This document shows positions 37,310-49,900 of a stretch of 64,000 nt of DNA, one piece after another. The translations under genes were made by a program, and so were the position numbers. The DNA comes from Bemisia tabaci (Eukaryota; Arthropoda; Insecta; Hemiptera; Aleyrodidae): positions 46,517,022 to 46,581,021 of the forward strand of contig NC_092800.1 of the NCBI RefSeq assembly GCF_918797505.1. Reading direction: 5' to 3'. The notes under the pieces are model-generated. The model did no database searches. It saw nothing but the letters and a program-made list of their open reading frames with translations, and had not been told where the DNA came from. Positions within the stretch are counted from its first letter, which is position 1. Every line of letters begins with the position of its first letter.

Positions 37310-39814
37310 CTCTGCTGCAGTATCCGTCACTTACCACAAAATAATTTCATCAAAATTCTAAAATGCATTTTCTGAAATGACAAAAGCACAGGAAAGTATT
37401 GGAATATGTTTCGAGTGAAAAACACCTCAAAACTGCATGATAAGAAATCTTACTCAACCTGGACTGTGCGGTTGAATAGGTACGTCAATGGTGGCGATGA
37501 GTCAAAGATATGCATTACAATTCGATATGAGTTAGGATTTGTCAAGAGAAGTAAGTTCAACAAAGTCAAACTAAAAGCTGTGTACCAACATAAAGAAAAT
37601 AATTGCACACCTTCCCATGATAGATCAGAGGCAGAATTATTAATTTGAACCAGAGGTACCAAATTTAATAATTATAAACTATTCAAGAATTGGAAGTACG
37701 TGTGTAATAACTGCGCTGACGCAGATGGCCTAAATAAAGCCAACCGTCACTGTCCAATGCGAGGCTAATATGTTCCTTTATTTCATTCTGCTCCGAAAGA
37801 CCTTTGCTATCATGTTATTTAAGTAATAGCTAGACTCAGTGCTACTGCAAGGGGCATGGTGTGCTAAGTTTGCTCTTCTAGAGTTTTGTATTCTTGCAAA
37901 TTTCTTTGTTTCTCACAGAAAAATTGTACTTGGCAGCTTACAATCCATTAACATAATGAGAAGTACTTTCAAATTTTAGTTGCCAACTTATCCCTCATAT
38001 GTTGAAAATTGTATTGTACTCCCAATTCCAATTGATGACAAAGAACTGGAAGTCTTCTGTCCTACATGTAAATTTTAAGACGGTAAGTATATGAGAGTAG
38101 GGAGCAGAAAAAAAAGTTCTAGCAGCAGTTTCGACAATATTCATGGTTTACTTACCTGATAGAGAGATGTGAGGTGGAAAGCACTTCAAATTAAAAACTT
38201 TTGAATTAAAAAAATGCACATCCTTAATTAAGTTAACAGAGCGTGTCAAAAAAAAAAGGATCACGTCCACCAAATTACAGCATTAAATTCCTATAACTGA
38301 AAAATCCATGGAGGAAAGTGAGAGTAAAGAAGGACTTGAACAAAACAGAAGCGGAATTTCTGCCATGCAGTGGAATAAACACTTATGAAATCTTTAAAAA
38401 AATCACAAATTTTTGATAAATAATGATAAACACTGTGCAACATAACCCAAACAAAAATACACACTTGCGTCCTTGAACCCCCGATCAGCTGATTTTCTAC
38501 GCATTCGATCAACACGCTCGCTGATAGGCCATCTGCTCTCTTTGATACAAACCGCGGTAATTTTGAATTGACGCACATTAAAAATATTCCCGGCAGAGAT
38601 TTCCTTCGATGTTTCCTCAGCCAACAATACAAAGATAAATTCTAAAATCACTTCCACCACATTTTAATTTATATCACTTACCTTTCACCAATGAAGACAA
38701 ATATTCATTTTGAAAACACTGACAATCTGAGTTGGAATAGGTACATTTTGCAATAAGGAACCACTATTTCTGGCCCATTTTAGAAACAGCATACATGCCA
38801 TTGGTTCCCCTATGCAGATATGTGTTTTTACGGGAGAGCCAAGAATAGTGGTTCCTCATTGCAAAATGAAGTCCAGTTGATCAGAGCAGGTTTTCACAAA
38901 TCTACGTATACAAAAAGTATAAATCAAAGTATTCATTATTATGAAAGTCTCTTTTATCATAAATCTTTTAATGATATTTTGTACAGCAAGAGGAGTGAAC
39001 ACAGTTTGGGATGATGGTTTTTTCAGTTTCCCAAATATGTTTTAAAAAAATTGAGTATTCTGTTAATAATTAGGGTAGGTATAGGGGCTTAATGCACATC
39101 TCACAAAGGTACTAAAAATTCACAGCAAGTTACCTTTATTAGAATAGCAGAAATTCAGCAGATCACAAGAACCTTTTCAAATTTGTGTTCAGGTGGATCT
39201 TTAGCACTTTAAAGGACGAATTTATTACTTTCGATTGATAGTTGAATATTCCTGGATTTTAGAATACTTGGAATGCATTAGCAGTTGGGATCCAATAACG
39301 TATTTACAGTTATGTAAATGCGTGCAATGGAGATGTTGCATGCGTGAAAATTTGCGATTTCACTACCTATTAATTCTTATCTGAAAGTTCACAAGAAATA
39401 CAATGGTGCCACTGGTTTTCTCCAAAATCAACTCCCAAGCTCAAAAAAAGCTCTCAAGTTGATGTCAAAATGGAGGAGATATCCCACGCTAACCTGAGAG
39501 TCCACCTCTACACATCATGACGAATTCTCCATGCAAAATTGGGAGCAAATAGGTACATTGACAGGGCAGCAGGGATGCCACTTTATTTGGGGACTCTTAA
39601 ATTGAAAACGGCATCCCTAGAGTACCTTTATAGACAGAGTATGGCCATTTCTGTTCCGGTTTTTCATTGGTCTCGAGCGAATAGGCTGACAAGATGCTCT
39701 TGGGGCCGTAAATAAACAAACAAGATGGCTGTTATCAGCAAGCAAGATTGAGGTTATGCACATCTTACATCCTCCTGTGATAAAGGTGAAAGGCGATTTA
39801 ACAATGTTTTCGTG
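37310..39814. other. UBE3B 5' region, up to the satellite
   Basis: A 5' UTR acceptor, CTGCAG, lies at 37320-37315, just before the ATG. A perfect donor-like CAG|GTAAGT on the minus strand at 38156 could end a 5' UTR exon, giving a UTR intron of about 840 bp, but nothing confirms it. Family D copy 5 lies at 38742-38874. The 85-codon minus-strand frame at 38403-38660 has no recognisable homology and is not called. Confidence 0.4.
38742..38874. mobile_element. Palindromic MITE family D, copy 5, upstream of UBE3B
   Basis: Left arm TACATTTTGCAATAAGGAAC then CACTATTTCTGGCCC; right arm GAGCCAAGAATAGTGGTTCC then TTGCAAAATGAAGTCC. The arms pair over about 45 bp with few mismatches. Confidence 0.7.
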
Positions 39815-42800
39815 TTTGCGAGTGTGTGTGTGTCCCTTTGAGGAGCCGCGGGTTGCCGCATCTGATCAATGAGTGGGAGAGAGATAGACGATAAAACGGC
39901 GGCTTGTCAAAGCCGAGTGTGCTCCTTTGACGTGCCGCATCTGAGCAATGAGTGCGAGAGAGAGAAAGGACAAAACAGCGTATGGACAAATCCAAGTTGA
40001 GCCTTAGTCCCCGTTTACGGCCGTTCTTTCCAGGGCTCATGGTCGGAAACACTCCGGTGCTTTTTCGGGGCACCCGGAGTCGGGCTCGCCACTACCACCG
40101 CGGACCAAATTACGAGGCCCAGCCTGTATTTTTGCGAGTGTGTGTGTGTCCCTTTGACGAGCCGCGGGTTGCCGCATCTGATCAATGAGTGGGAGAGAGA
40201 TAGACGATAAAACGGCGGCTTGTCAAAGCCGAGTGTGCTCCTTTGACGTGCCGCATCTGAGCAATGAGTGCGAGAGAGAGAAAGGACAAAACAGCGTATG
40301 GACCAATCCAAGTTGAGCCTTAGTCCCCGTTTACGGCCGTTCTTTCCAGGGCTCATGGTCGGAAAGCACTCCGGTGCTTTTTCGGGGCACCCGGATTCGG
40401 GCTCGCCACTACCACCGCGGACCAAATTACGAGGCCCAGCCTGTATTTTTGCGAGTGTGTGTGTGTCCCTTTGACGAGCCGCGGGTTGCCGCATCTGATC
40501 AATGAGTGGGAGAGAGATAGACGATAAAACGGCGGCTTGTCAAAGCCGAGTGTGCTCCTTTGACGTGCCGCATCTGAGCAATGAGTGCGAGAGAGAGAAA
40601 GGACAAAACAGCGTATGGACCAATCCAAGTTGAGCCTTAGTCCCCGTTTACGGCCGTTCTTTCCAGGGCTCATGGTCGGAAAGCACTCCGGTGCTTTTTC
40701 GGGGCACCCGGATTCGGGCTCGCCACTACCACCGCGGACCAAATTACGAGGCCCAGCCTGTATTTTTGCGAGTGTGTGTGTGTCCCTTTGACGAGCCGCG
40801 GGTTGCCGCATCTGATCAATGAGTGGGAGAGAGATAGACGATAAAACGGCGGCTTGTCAAAGCCGAGTGTGCTCCTTTGACGTGCCGCATCTGAGCAATG
40901 AGTGCGAGAGAGAGAAAGGACAAAACAGCGTATGGACCAATCCAAGTTGAGCCTTAGTCCCCGTTTACGGCCGTTCTTTCCAGGGCTCATGGTCGGAAAG
41001 CACTCCGGTGCTTTTTCGGGGCACCCGGATTCGGGCTCGCCACTACCACCGCGGACCAAATTACGAGGCCCAGCCTGTATTTTTGCGAGTGTGTGTGTGT
41101 CCCTTTGACGAGCCGCGGGTTGCCGCATCTGATCAATGAGTGGGAGAGAGATAGACGATAAACGGCGGCTTGTCAAAGCCGAGTGTGCTCCTTTGACGTG
41201 CGCATCTGAGCAATGAGTGCGAGAGAGAGAAAGGACAAAACAGCGTATGGACCAATCCAAGTTGAGCCTTAGTCCCCGTTTACGGCCGTTCTTTCCAGGG
41301 CTCATGGTCGGAAAGCACTCCGGTGCTTTTTCGGGGCACCCGGATTCGGGCTCGCCACTACCACCGCGGACCAAATTACGAGGCCCAGCCTGTATTTTTG
41401 CGAGTGTGTGTGTGTCCCTTTGACGAGCCGCGGGTTGCCGCATCTGATCAATGAGTGGGAGAGAGATAGACGATAAAACGGCGGCTTGTCAAAGCCGAGT
41501 GTGCTCCTTTGACGTGCCGCATCTGAGCAATGAGTGCGAGAGAGAGAAAGGACAAAACAGCGTATGGACCAATCCAAGTTGAGCCTTAGTCCCCGTTTAC
41601 GGCCGTTCTTTCCAGGGCTCATGGTCGGAAAGCACTCCGGTGCTTTTTCGGGGCACCCGGATTCGGGCTCGCCACTACCACCGCGGACCAAATTACGAGG
41701 CCCAGCCTGTATTTTTGCGAGTGTGTGTGTGTCCCTTTGACGAGCCGCGGGTTGCCGCATCTGATCAATGAGTGGGAGAGAGATAGACGATAAAACGGCG
41801 GCTTGTCAAAGCCGAGTGTGCTCCTTTGACGTGCCGCATCTGAGCAATGAGTGCGAGAGAGAGAAAGGACAAAACAGCGTATGGACCAATCCAAGTTGAG
41901 CCTTAGTCCCCGTTTACGGCCGTTCTTTCCAGGGCTCATGGTCGGAAAGCACTCCGGTGCTTTTTTCGGGGCACCCGGATTCGGGCTCGCCACTACCACC
42001 GCGGACCAAATTACGAGGCCCAGCCTGTATTTTTGCGAGTGTGTGTGTGTCCCTTTGACGAGCCGCGGGTTGCCGCATCTGATCAATGAGTGGGAGAGAG
42101 ATAGACGATAAAACGGCGGCTTGTCAAAGCCGAGTGTGCTCCTTTGACGTGCCGCATCTGAGCAATGAGTGCGAGAGAGAGAAAGGACAAAACAGCGTAT
42201 GGACCAATCCAAGTTGAGCCTTAGTCCCCGTTTACGGCCGTTCTTTCCAGGGCTCATGGTCGGAAAGCACTCCGGTGCTTTTTCGGGGCACCCGGATTCG
42301 GGCTCGCCACTACCACCGCGGACCAAATTACGAGGCCCAGCCTGTATTTTTGCGAGTGTGTGTGTGTCCCTTTGACGAGCCGCGGGTTGCCGCATCTGAT
42401 CAATGAGTGGGAGAGAGATAGACGATAAAACGGCGGCTTGTCAAAGCCGAGTGTGCTCCTTTGACGTGCCGCATCTGAGCAATGAGTGCGAGAGAGAGAA
42501 AGGACAAAACAGCGTATGGACCAATCCAAGTTGAGCCTTAGTCCCCGTTTACGGCCGTTCTTTCCAGGGCTCATGGTCGGAAAGCACTCCGGTGCTTTTT
42601 CGGGGCACCCGGATTCGGGCTCGCCACTACCACCGCGGACCAAATTACGAGGCCCAGCCTGTATTTTTGCGAGTGTGTGTGTGTCCCTTTGACGAGCCGC
42701 GGGTTGCCGCATCTGATCAATGAGTGGGAGAGAGATAGACGATAAAACGGCGGCTTGTCAAAGCCGAGTGTGCTCCTTTGACGTGCCGCATCTGAGCAAT

Positions 42801-45381
42801 GAGTGCGAGAGAGAGAAAGGACAAAACAGCGTATGGACCAATCCAAGTTGAGCCTTAGTCCCCGTTTACGGCCGTTCTTTCCAGGGCTCATGGTCGGAAA
42901 GCACTCCGGTGCTTTTTCGGGGCACCCGGATTCGGGCTCGCCACTACCACCGCGGACCAAATTACGAGGCCCAGCCTGTATTTTTGCGAGTGTGTGTGTG
43001 TCCCTTTGACGAGCCGCGGGTTGCCGCATCTGATCAATGAGTGGGAGAGAGATAGACGATAAACGGCGGCTTGTCAAAGCCGAGTGTGCTCCTTTGACGT
43101 GCCGCATCTGAGCAATGAGTGCGAGAGAGAGAAAGGACAAAACAGCGTATGGACCAATCCAAGTTGAGCCTTAGTCCCCGTTTACGGCCGTTCTTTCCAG
43201 GGCTCATGGTCGGAAAGCACTCCGGTGCTTTTTCGGGGCACCCGGATTCGGGCTCGCCACTACCACCGCGGACCAAATTACGAGGCCCAGCCTGTATTTT
43301 TGCGAGTGTGTGTGTGTCCCTTTGACGAGCCGCGGGTTGCCGCATCTGATCAATGAGTGGGAGAGAGATAGACGATAAAACGGCGGCTTGTCAAAGCCGA
43401 GTGTGCTCCTTTGACGTGCCGCATCTGAGCAATGAGTGCGAGAGAGAGAAAGGACAAAACAGCGTATGGACCAATCCAAGTTGAGCCTTAGTCCCCGTTT
43501 ACGGCCGTTCTTTCCAGGGCTCATGGTCGGAAAGCACTCCGGTGCTTTTTCGGGGCACCCGGATTCGGGCTCGCCACTACCACCGCGGACCAAATTACGA
43601 GGCCCAGCCTGTATTTTTGCGAGTGTGTGTGTGTCCCTTTGACGAGCCGCGGGTTGCCGCATCTGATCAATGAGTGGGAGAGAGATAGACGATAAAACGG
43701 CGGCTTGTCAAAGCCGAGTGTGCTCCTTTGACGTGCCGCATCTGAGCAATGAGTGCGAGAGAGAGAAAGGACAAAACAGCGTATGGACCAATCCAAGTTG
43801 AGCCTTAGTCCCCGTTTACGGCCGTTCTTTCCAGGGCTCATGGTCGGAAAGCACTCCGGTGCTTTTTCGGGGCACCCGGATTCGGGCTCGCCACTACCAC
43901 CGCGGACCAAATTACGAGGCCCAGCCTGTATTTTTGCGAGTGTGTGTGTGTCCCTTTGACGAGCCGCGGGTTGCCGCATCTGATCAATGAGTGGGAGAGA
44001 GATAGACGATAAAACGGCGGCTTGTCAAAGCCGAGTGTGCTCCTTTGACGTGCCGCATCTGAGCAATGAGTGCGAGAGAGAGAAAGGACAAAACAGCGTA
44101 TGGACCAATCCAAGTTGAGCCTTAGTCCCCGTTTACGGCCGTTCTTTCCAGGGCTCATGGTCGGAAAGCACTCCGGTGCTTTTTCGGGGCACCCGGATTC
44201 GGGCTCGCCACTACCACCGCGGACCAAATTACGAGGCCCAGCCTGTATTTTTGCGAGTGTGTGTGTGTCCCTTTGACGAGCCGCGGGTTGCCGCATCTGA
44301 TCAATGAGTGGGAGAGAGATAGACGATAAAACGGCGGCTTGTCAAAGCCGAGTGTGCTCCTTTGACGTGCCGCATCTGAGCAATGAGTGCGAGAGAGAGA
44401 AAGGACAAAACAGCGTATGGACCAATCCAAGTTGAGCCTTAGTCCCCGTTTACGGCCGTTCTTTCCAGGGCTCATGGTCGGAAAGCACTCCGGTGCTTTT
44501 TCGGGGCACCCGGATTCGGGCTCGCCACTACCACCGCGGACCAAATTACGAGGCCCAGCCTGTATTTTTGCGAGTGTGTGTGTGTCCCTTTGACGAGCCG
44601 CGGGTTGCCGCATCTGATCAATGAGTGGGAGAGAGATAGACGATTAAACGGCGGCTTGTCAAAGCCGTGTGTGCTCCTTTGACGTGCCGCATCTGAGCAA
44701 TGAGTGCGAGAGAGAGAAAGGACAAAACAGCGTATGGACCAATCCAAGTTGAGCCTTAGTCCCCGTTTACGGCCGTTCTTTCCAGGGCTCATGGTCGGAA
44801 AGCACTCCGGTGCTTTTTCGGGGCACCCGGATTCGGGCTCGCCACTACCACCGCGGACCAAATTACGAGGCCCAGCCTGTATTTTTGCGAGTGTGTGTGT
44901 GTCCCTTTGACGAGCCGCGGGTTGCCGCATCTGATCAATGAGTGGGAGAGAGATAGACGATAAAACGGCGGCTTGTCAAAGCCGAGTGTGCTCCTTTGAC
45001 GTGCCGCATCTGAGCAATGAGTGCGAGAGAGAGAAAGGACAAAACAGCGTATGGACCAATCCAAGTTGAGCCTTAGTCCCCGTTTACGGCCGTTCTTTCC
45101 AGGGCTCATGGTCGGAAAGCAATCCGGTGCTTTTTCGGGGCACCCGGATTCGGGCTCGCCACTAACCACCGCGGACCAAATTACGAGGCCCAGCCTGTAT
45201 TTTTGCGAGTGTGTGTGTGTCCCTTTGACGAGCCGCGGGTTGCCGCATCTGATCAATGAGTGGGAGAGAGATAGACGATAAAACGGCGGCCTGTCAAAGC
45301 CGAGTGTGCTCCTTTGACGTGCCGCATCTGAGCAATGAGTGCGAGAGAGAGAAAGGACAAAACAGCGTATGGACCAATCCA
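39815..45381. repeat. Satellite array, about 17.6 copies of a 317-bp unit
   Basis: A head-to-tail array lies between UBE3B and AAR2. The anchor ATGAGTGCGAGAGAGAG recurs at 39952, 40268, 40585, 40902, 41217, 41534, 41851, 42169, 42486, 42803, 43119, 43436, 43753, 44070, 44387, 44704, 45021 and 45338: spacing 317 bp, with 315-318 bp where single-base indels occur. Each unit contains a TGTGTGTGTG tract, two related GCCGCATCTGA(T/G)CAATGAGTG blocks and a GC-rich segment around CCGGTGC. Inner units are almost identical; the first and last carry most substitutions. The unit length is not a multiple of three, so the open frames on both strands of the array are by-products of repetition, and they are not annotated as genes. 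The left edge begins at TTTGCGAGTG near 39815; the right edge stops mid-unit after GGACCAATCCA. Confidence 0.97.
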
Positions 45382-45540
45382 TTCGCACCACCATCCATCC
45401 GCGAACTTTTACAGAAGAAACCACTAGTCAAATCGCAAATTCCTCACGCATGCAACATCTCCGATTATAAAATTAAAATAAATTGTTTTTTTAACTCTCA
45501 ACACACATGCCCTTGGTGCAAAGGAATATTCAGAATTTAG

Positions 45541-46100
45541 GGTCCAGGGCCGCGGATTTACCTACTTGCCGCCCCCTTCTCATTCATTTTGAAAAATCAA
45601 CAAAACCCATCAAGAGAACGTGCCTGAGGGGGGAAAGGTGCATACGACGCATTTACTCGTGTTGGACACATTGTTTGCAAAAGCCCTGTCAACATTACTA
45701 GCGAAAGTTTACGGAAATTTGCGCGAAAGGTATGTTCCGTAAACCTATCTGTGTTAAGAAGGCCTTCCATTCGAAAGAAATGAACGTAAAAATTATGCAA
45801 GAACAAACATAAATATGGTTTCATAATTTTATTTTCCACCGCCGCGCCGCGCTGACCGCACTGAGTTTGGCGCAATGCGTGAAGTATTCCTGCAGTCTTG
45901 TAGGCGCTATGCGTTTCACGCCGACCGCGACCGCTGGCTGCTGAACGCACTATGTTCGACGCAATGCGTGAAGTATTCATGAAGTCTAGAAGGCGCCATG
46001 CGTTTCACGATGACTGCACTGTTTTTGACGCAATGCGTGAAGTATGCATGCAGTCTTGTAGGCGCTAATATGTGTCACATGCCGACCGCCGCGCCGAGGG
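45541..46100 (-). repeat. Interspersed element E, right copy (inverted relative to 1-531)
   Basis: The reverse complement matches the left copy block by block: the GGCGGCAAGTAGGTAAATCC end at 45555-45574, the AGTAAATGCGTCGTATGC block, the TCCGTAAACCTATCTGTGT segment, and the GCGTTTCACG tandem units at 45911 and 46000 with a decayed third near 46065. It sits just right of the satellite array. The left copy has about 50 bp extra near its end compared with this one. Confidence 0.7.
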
Positions 46101-46972
46101 CTTCTCCTTTTCATCTCAAGTCCTCGTCATCATTGCTCTCTGCACCGCGCTGCTCCAGGCCAAATTGCGTGTTTGGTATCTCTCTTAACTCGACTAATCA
46201 AAGGTGCTGTCTCTTGTACCACCAAAAGACGACAAAATTAAAAATTACTATACTCTCAGGAAATGAGAGATTTTATCGCCTTTTCTCGTTTGTAATTTTT
46301 TTTCTGAATCCGATTTTTTTTATACCCACATTTAAAAAAATTGCAAAATTTGCCGCCCCATAAATTTGCCACCAAGGGCCGCGGCACATGTAGCCACCCC
46401 CTTAATCTGGCACCGAAGTCAGTTTTGAACCTGGAATCACAGGCTGTAGGTTAGTCATATATTGGTTTTCTGCGAGTTGATGTAACAATGTCTGTGCTTC
46501 CATTATTAAAACTATAGGTAAAACTGGGGAGAAAAGTGTCTAAAATTAATAGTAAAGGTGACTATCATCATGACTAGTCACTGCAATTGGACGAAATTTA
46601 ACAGAAAAGCTCTTAGGTAGTTGCATTTTGGAAAAAAAAAAAAAAAAACCAAATGGGAGTAGTTTTGAATGAAACTAGTCTTGAATTTTTTCCTGCACAA
46701 AACTCAAAGCCGAGAAAAAACATTTTGAACATGAAAATTGTCATTAAATTTCGTTTTAAATATTGAGTCTTATGAAAGAATAAAGCAGCAAACCTCCTTT
46801 TGTTGGTTAGAACTTGATACGACTAGGAGCGTTTTTTTGTTAAACTTGGTTCAGTCTAGAACAAATGAAATTGGTAATGGAACCAAAAAAAAAAAAAAAA
46901 AAAAAAAAAATTGAAAGGATCACTTTAATAACTAAACAGAAACGCTTGATTAAATTCCAAATATAACAATTT
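46101..46972. other. AAR2 3' flank
   Basis: Carries the AAR2 polyadenylation signal ATTAAA (46930-46925, minus), followed in transcript sense by a 26-base T tract (poly-A on the plus strand, 46885-46910). A TTTGCCGCCCC and GGGCCGCGG pair at about 46340-46385 resembles the end of element E and may be a fragment. No gene. Confidence 0.45.
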
Positions 46973-49900
46973 TTACTCAGTATAAACAATAACAGGTGCA
47001 TCTTCTTCACATTCCTCATCTAAATTATCAAAGTCCCATTCAAATTTTGCGGTAAGTTTTTCCTTAAGCCTACTAATTTTACATCGCAATCGTCCTTCAA
47101 TTTCAAGGTCGGTAAGTTGAAGTGTGGTAAAGAGATCTCTTAAAGAGCAGTATATCACATTGTTAGAAGTAACAACATCGACTAAAAAATCTTCTGGAAC
47201 CTCGTCTAATTGTGCCTCAACCGTTGAAACGAATTCCGAGAACACTGCTGGTCGTTTAAAGATGGCTGTTTCACAACGACAGACTAACTGAATCATGGAT
47301 TTCCAGTGTTCGAATGCCTCGTAATTTAGTCCAACTAGGAAGCAGATGAAGGCAAACTGGATCTCTCCGACGAAATTTAACGGTCTGAAAAAAAGGAGAA
47401 GAGCATCTTGAGGAAAAACATGCAATCATGTGTGGATAAAAAACGTGTTCATAAAAGATTCATGATTGTTCATTGGATATGCTGGCCGCTAGCTACAACT
47501 TTGCGTTTTTGCCTCATACCTTATTTCCGAATTATGACCAGATGTTTAATTTTATGACAAAATGTTCGTTTTCTCTGTAGAATGTGCAAATCTTCTCTTT
47601 ATGATAACCATAATGCAAAAAAAAACCGGAAAAGTCATAACTTTTGAAAATTGTCTCACTTTGCAAGATTTGCTTTTTGTTTGCCTTGATCCTAGGATTA
47701 CAAGATCATGCATTTTCTGCACCATGTTTGGCTTACATGTTTGGCATACATGTTTTGCTTTCATACAAAGTAAAAAAAAAACACGATTGCATATAGATCC
47801 TTGAAGAAAGACTTGAAATAGTATCTGTGTTCATATTGAACATAATAAGTGACACTTTCATGACTTCAAGAAAATCAAGTTTTCTTCATAAACAGATTTT
47901 CTTGCAATGGTCACTTCCTGTCTTAAAACTCGTGACTGGACCTTTTTTTAAAGGTCCAAAGAGCTCTTGGCTTCCACAATTTGTTAAGAGGCCTCCACAC
48001 TTTTCTGGGCCACGATGGGTCTTTGCAAAAAGGTCAATACAATTGCCTGTTCAAAACTGTATCAACTTTTTGATTGATTTGCAATTTTCATAAAGAAATT
48101 TACACAAATCATCAAATCATAGTTTCTATTAAAGACAAAAATTACCCCCTCTCCCCTCCAAGAAAAAAAAAAAATATATAAAAAAAACTATCAATGTCCA
48201 TAAATTAGTTTATAAGACTGTTTGCCACCCTGCTTATTTTTATGGTCAATTTTTCACTGGAGAGATAGTCTTCGTAGACTAAGAAAGTTCCTTGAGACGA
48301 GTGCCCCTAAATTGTAGCTATATACCTAATTCTAACAAAAACTCAATTTAACCATGGGGAAACCATTGGGTTTTTGCAATCAAGCGCAAATTAAAACTAT
48401 TTCAAAGACAAAACAACTTACTCATCATGCTGAGAGATCATTCTTTCAAAAGCGTACGAAGTATCAAGATTGTGTTTTGTAATTTCTGCTGGTGTGCTAC
48501 CAGCAGGATAACTTTCTTCTGGAGGCTCTGTAAAACTGAAAATTCAAAATCAAACCTTAATTTACCAGAGAAAAAGTGATATTATGGATGTAAGTTGGGG
48601 GGGGGGGGGGGTTACTGAATCCGACAGTCAAAAAATAAAAATATTTGTGACTGGGTCTGTGAAAAGGAGCTTTGTCTTCCTGGAAAAATGTTTCAAAACT
48701 TTTTTCAAATGTATGGAGAAGAAAAATCTAGAAATTTCAGCACAAGTTTGACCCTGGAAGCTCAAAAATTAAAGGAGATAGTAGTCCTGAGGTTCTAAAA
48801 CAAAAAAAAAATTAGGTTGTGGAAAAATGTAGTTTAAATGTTTGTAAAAAGTTGAAAAAAATTATCTGCCAGACTTTTGCTTCTTTTGAGTTTTAATTTA
48901 AAGAAAATGTAAGGTCATAATGGATATTCCAGAAATGAACTTGGATACTAATATCATCACTTACAGTACTTATATCAATTCCAAATCAAAAGCTTTCAAG
49001 TATGTTTTGCAATTTTAAAATTGAAAGAAATTTAAGAACTTGAAAATTTTGATTACATTAAATAATAATTTAAGAACTTCAAAAGGCGCCACAAACCCTG
49101 CTTAGGTCTCGTAAAATAAAATAAAAAAGACAGAGAAACGGCTTTTTTGACAATACTTACCGCAGTTCAGTTCCTTCTTTAGGCTTCAACTGCGGTAGAA
49201 GATCTTCTTGCTTCTCCTCTTCAGTCCTTGGTCTGCTCCATCTCCGTTTGCTTCTACCTTTGAGATCTCGACTGTCAGGCACCAACTCTGCTGCGGAGCT
49301 TATTCTCCCACAAGCTGGCATTAATTTATTCACTAGATTTTCTGAAAATAAATTCAATAAGTTCATGGATGAATATGTTAATTAAAGTTCATTTCCAAAA
49401 ACAGGGTGTCCAGTAAAACAGGCTGGCCAAAGATCAGTATTTTTACAGCAGTTTTTCAGTACATTCCCAAGATTTTCAGTGCCTCTTCAACAGTAAAAAT
49501 TCAGTACTTTTTCAGTACCTCCTATTAACAAAATCCGAAAAATTTCAAAAATTTGAATTTCTCGCTCAAATTGCGACAAAAATGACAACAAATTAAACAA
49601 AATTTCAGACCTTCTTAAGGAATAAACGCACTTTTTCAGTACTTCCAGACCACCCTTAAAAATCAGCACTATTTCCTGACTTTCCGGACTTGTAGACACC
49701 CTGAGAAAGAGAGAAGGGAGCATCGACCAGAAAAAGAACCTTCGTCCCAAAACTCTGGAAATTGAGTGATGCAAGGTTTCTCTAGTTTCTTAATTTTCTC
49801 TGCCTTTTTTACTTTCTTTCCCTAGATTCAATATTTCTGGATTCCCTGAATCTTCCCCTTAATTTTTCAAAACCTTCCAACCAAATTTCCACTTTTCTGC

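Noticed and set aside
38403..38660. An 85-codon minus-strand frame upstream of UBE3B
   Set aside because: Tempting as a UBE3B N-terminal exon, but exon 1 at 37309 already gives the family's normal start and IQ motif. This frame has no similarity that I recognise.
39815..45381. CRISPR-like or higher-order regulatory array
   Set aside because: Units abut without variable spacers, and the genome is clearly eukaryotic. It is a satellite.
39952..45424. Many repeated open frames of 68 to 258 codons on both strands
   Set aside because: They are the satellite unit read in different frames. The unit is 317 bp, so frames rotate and single-base indels join or split them. There is no conserved domain and no independent start or stop logic.
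49157..49366. Reading the AAR2 exon 3 frame as starting at its own upstream Met
   Set aside because: The bases before 49341 are intron ending in TTTTCAG. Joining to exon 2 at 50154 restores the expected ...LN|ENLVNKL order.
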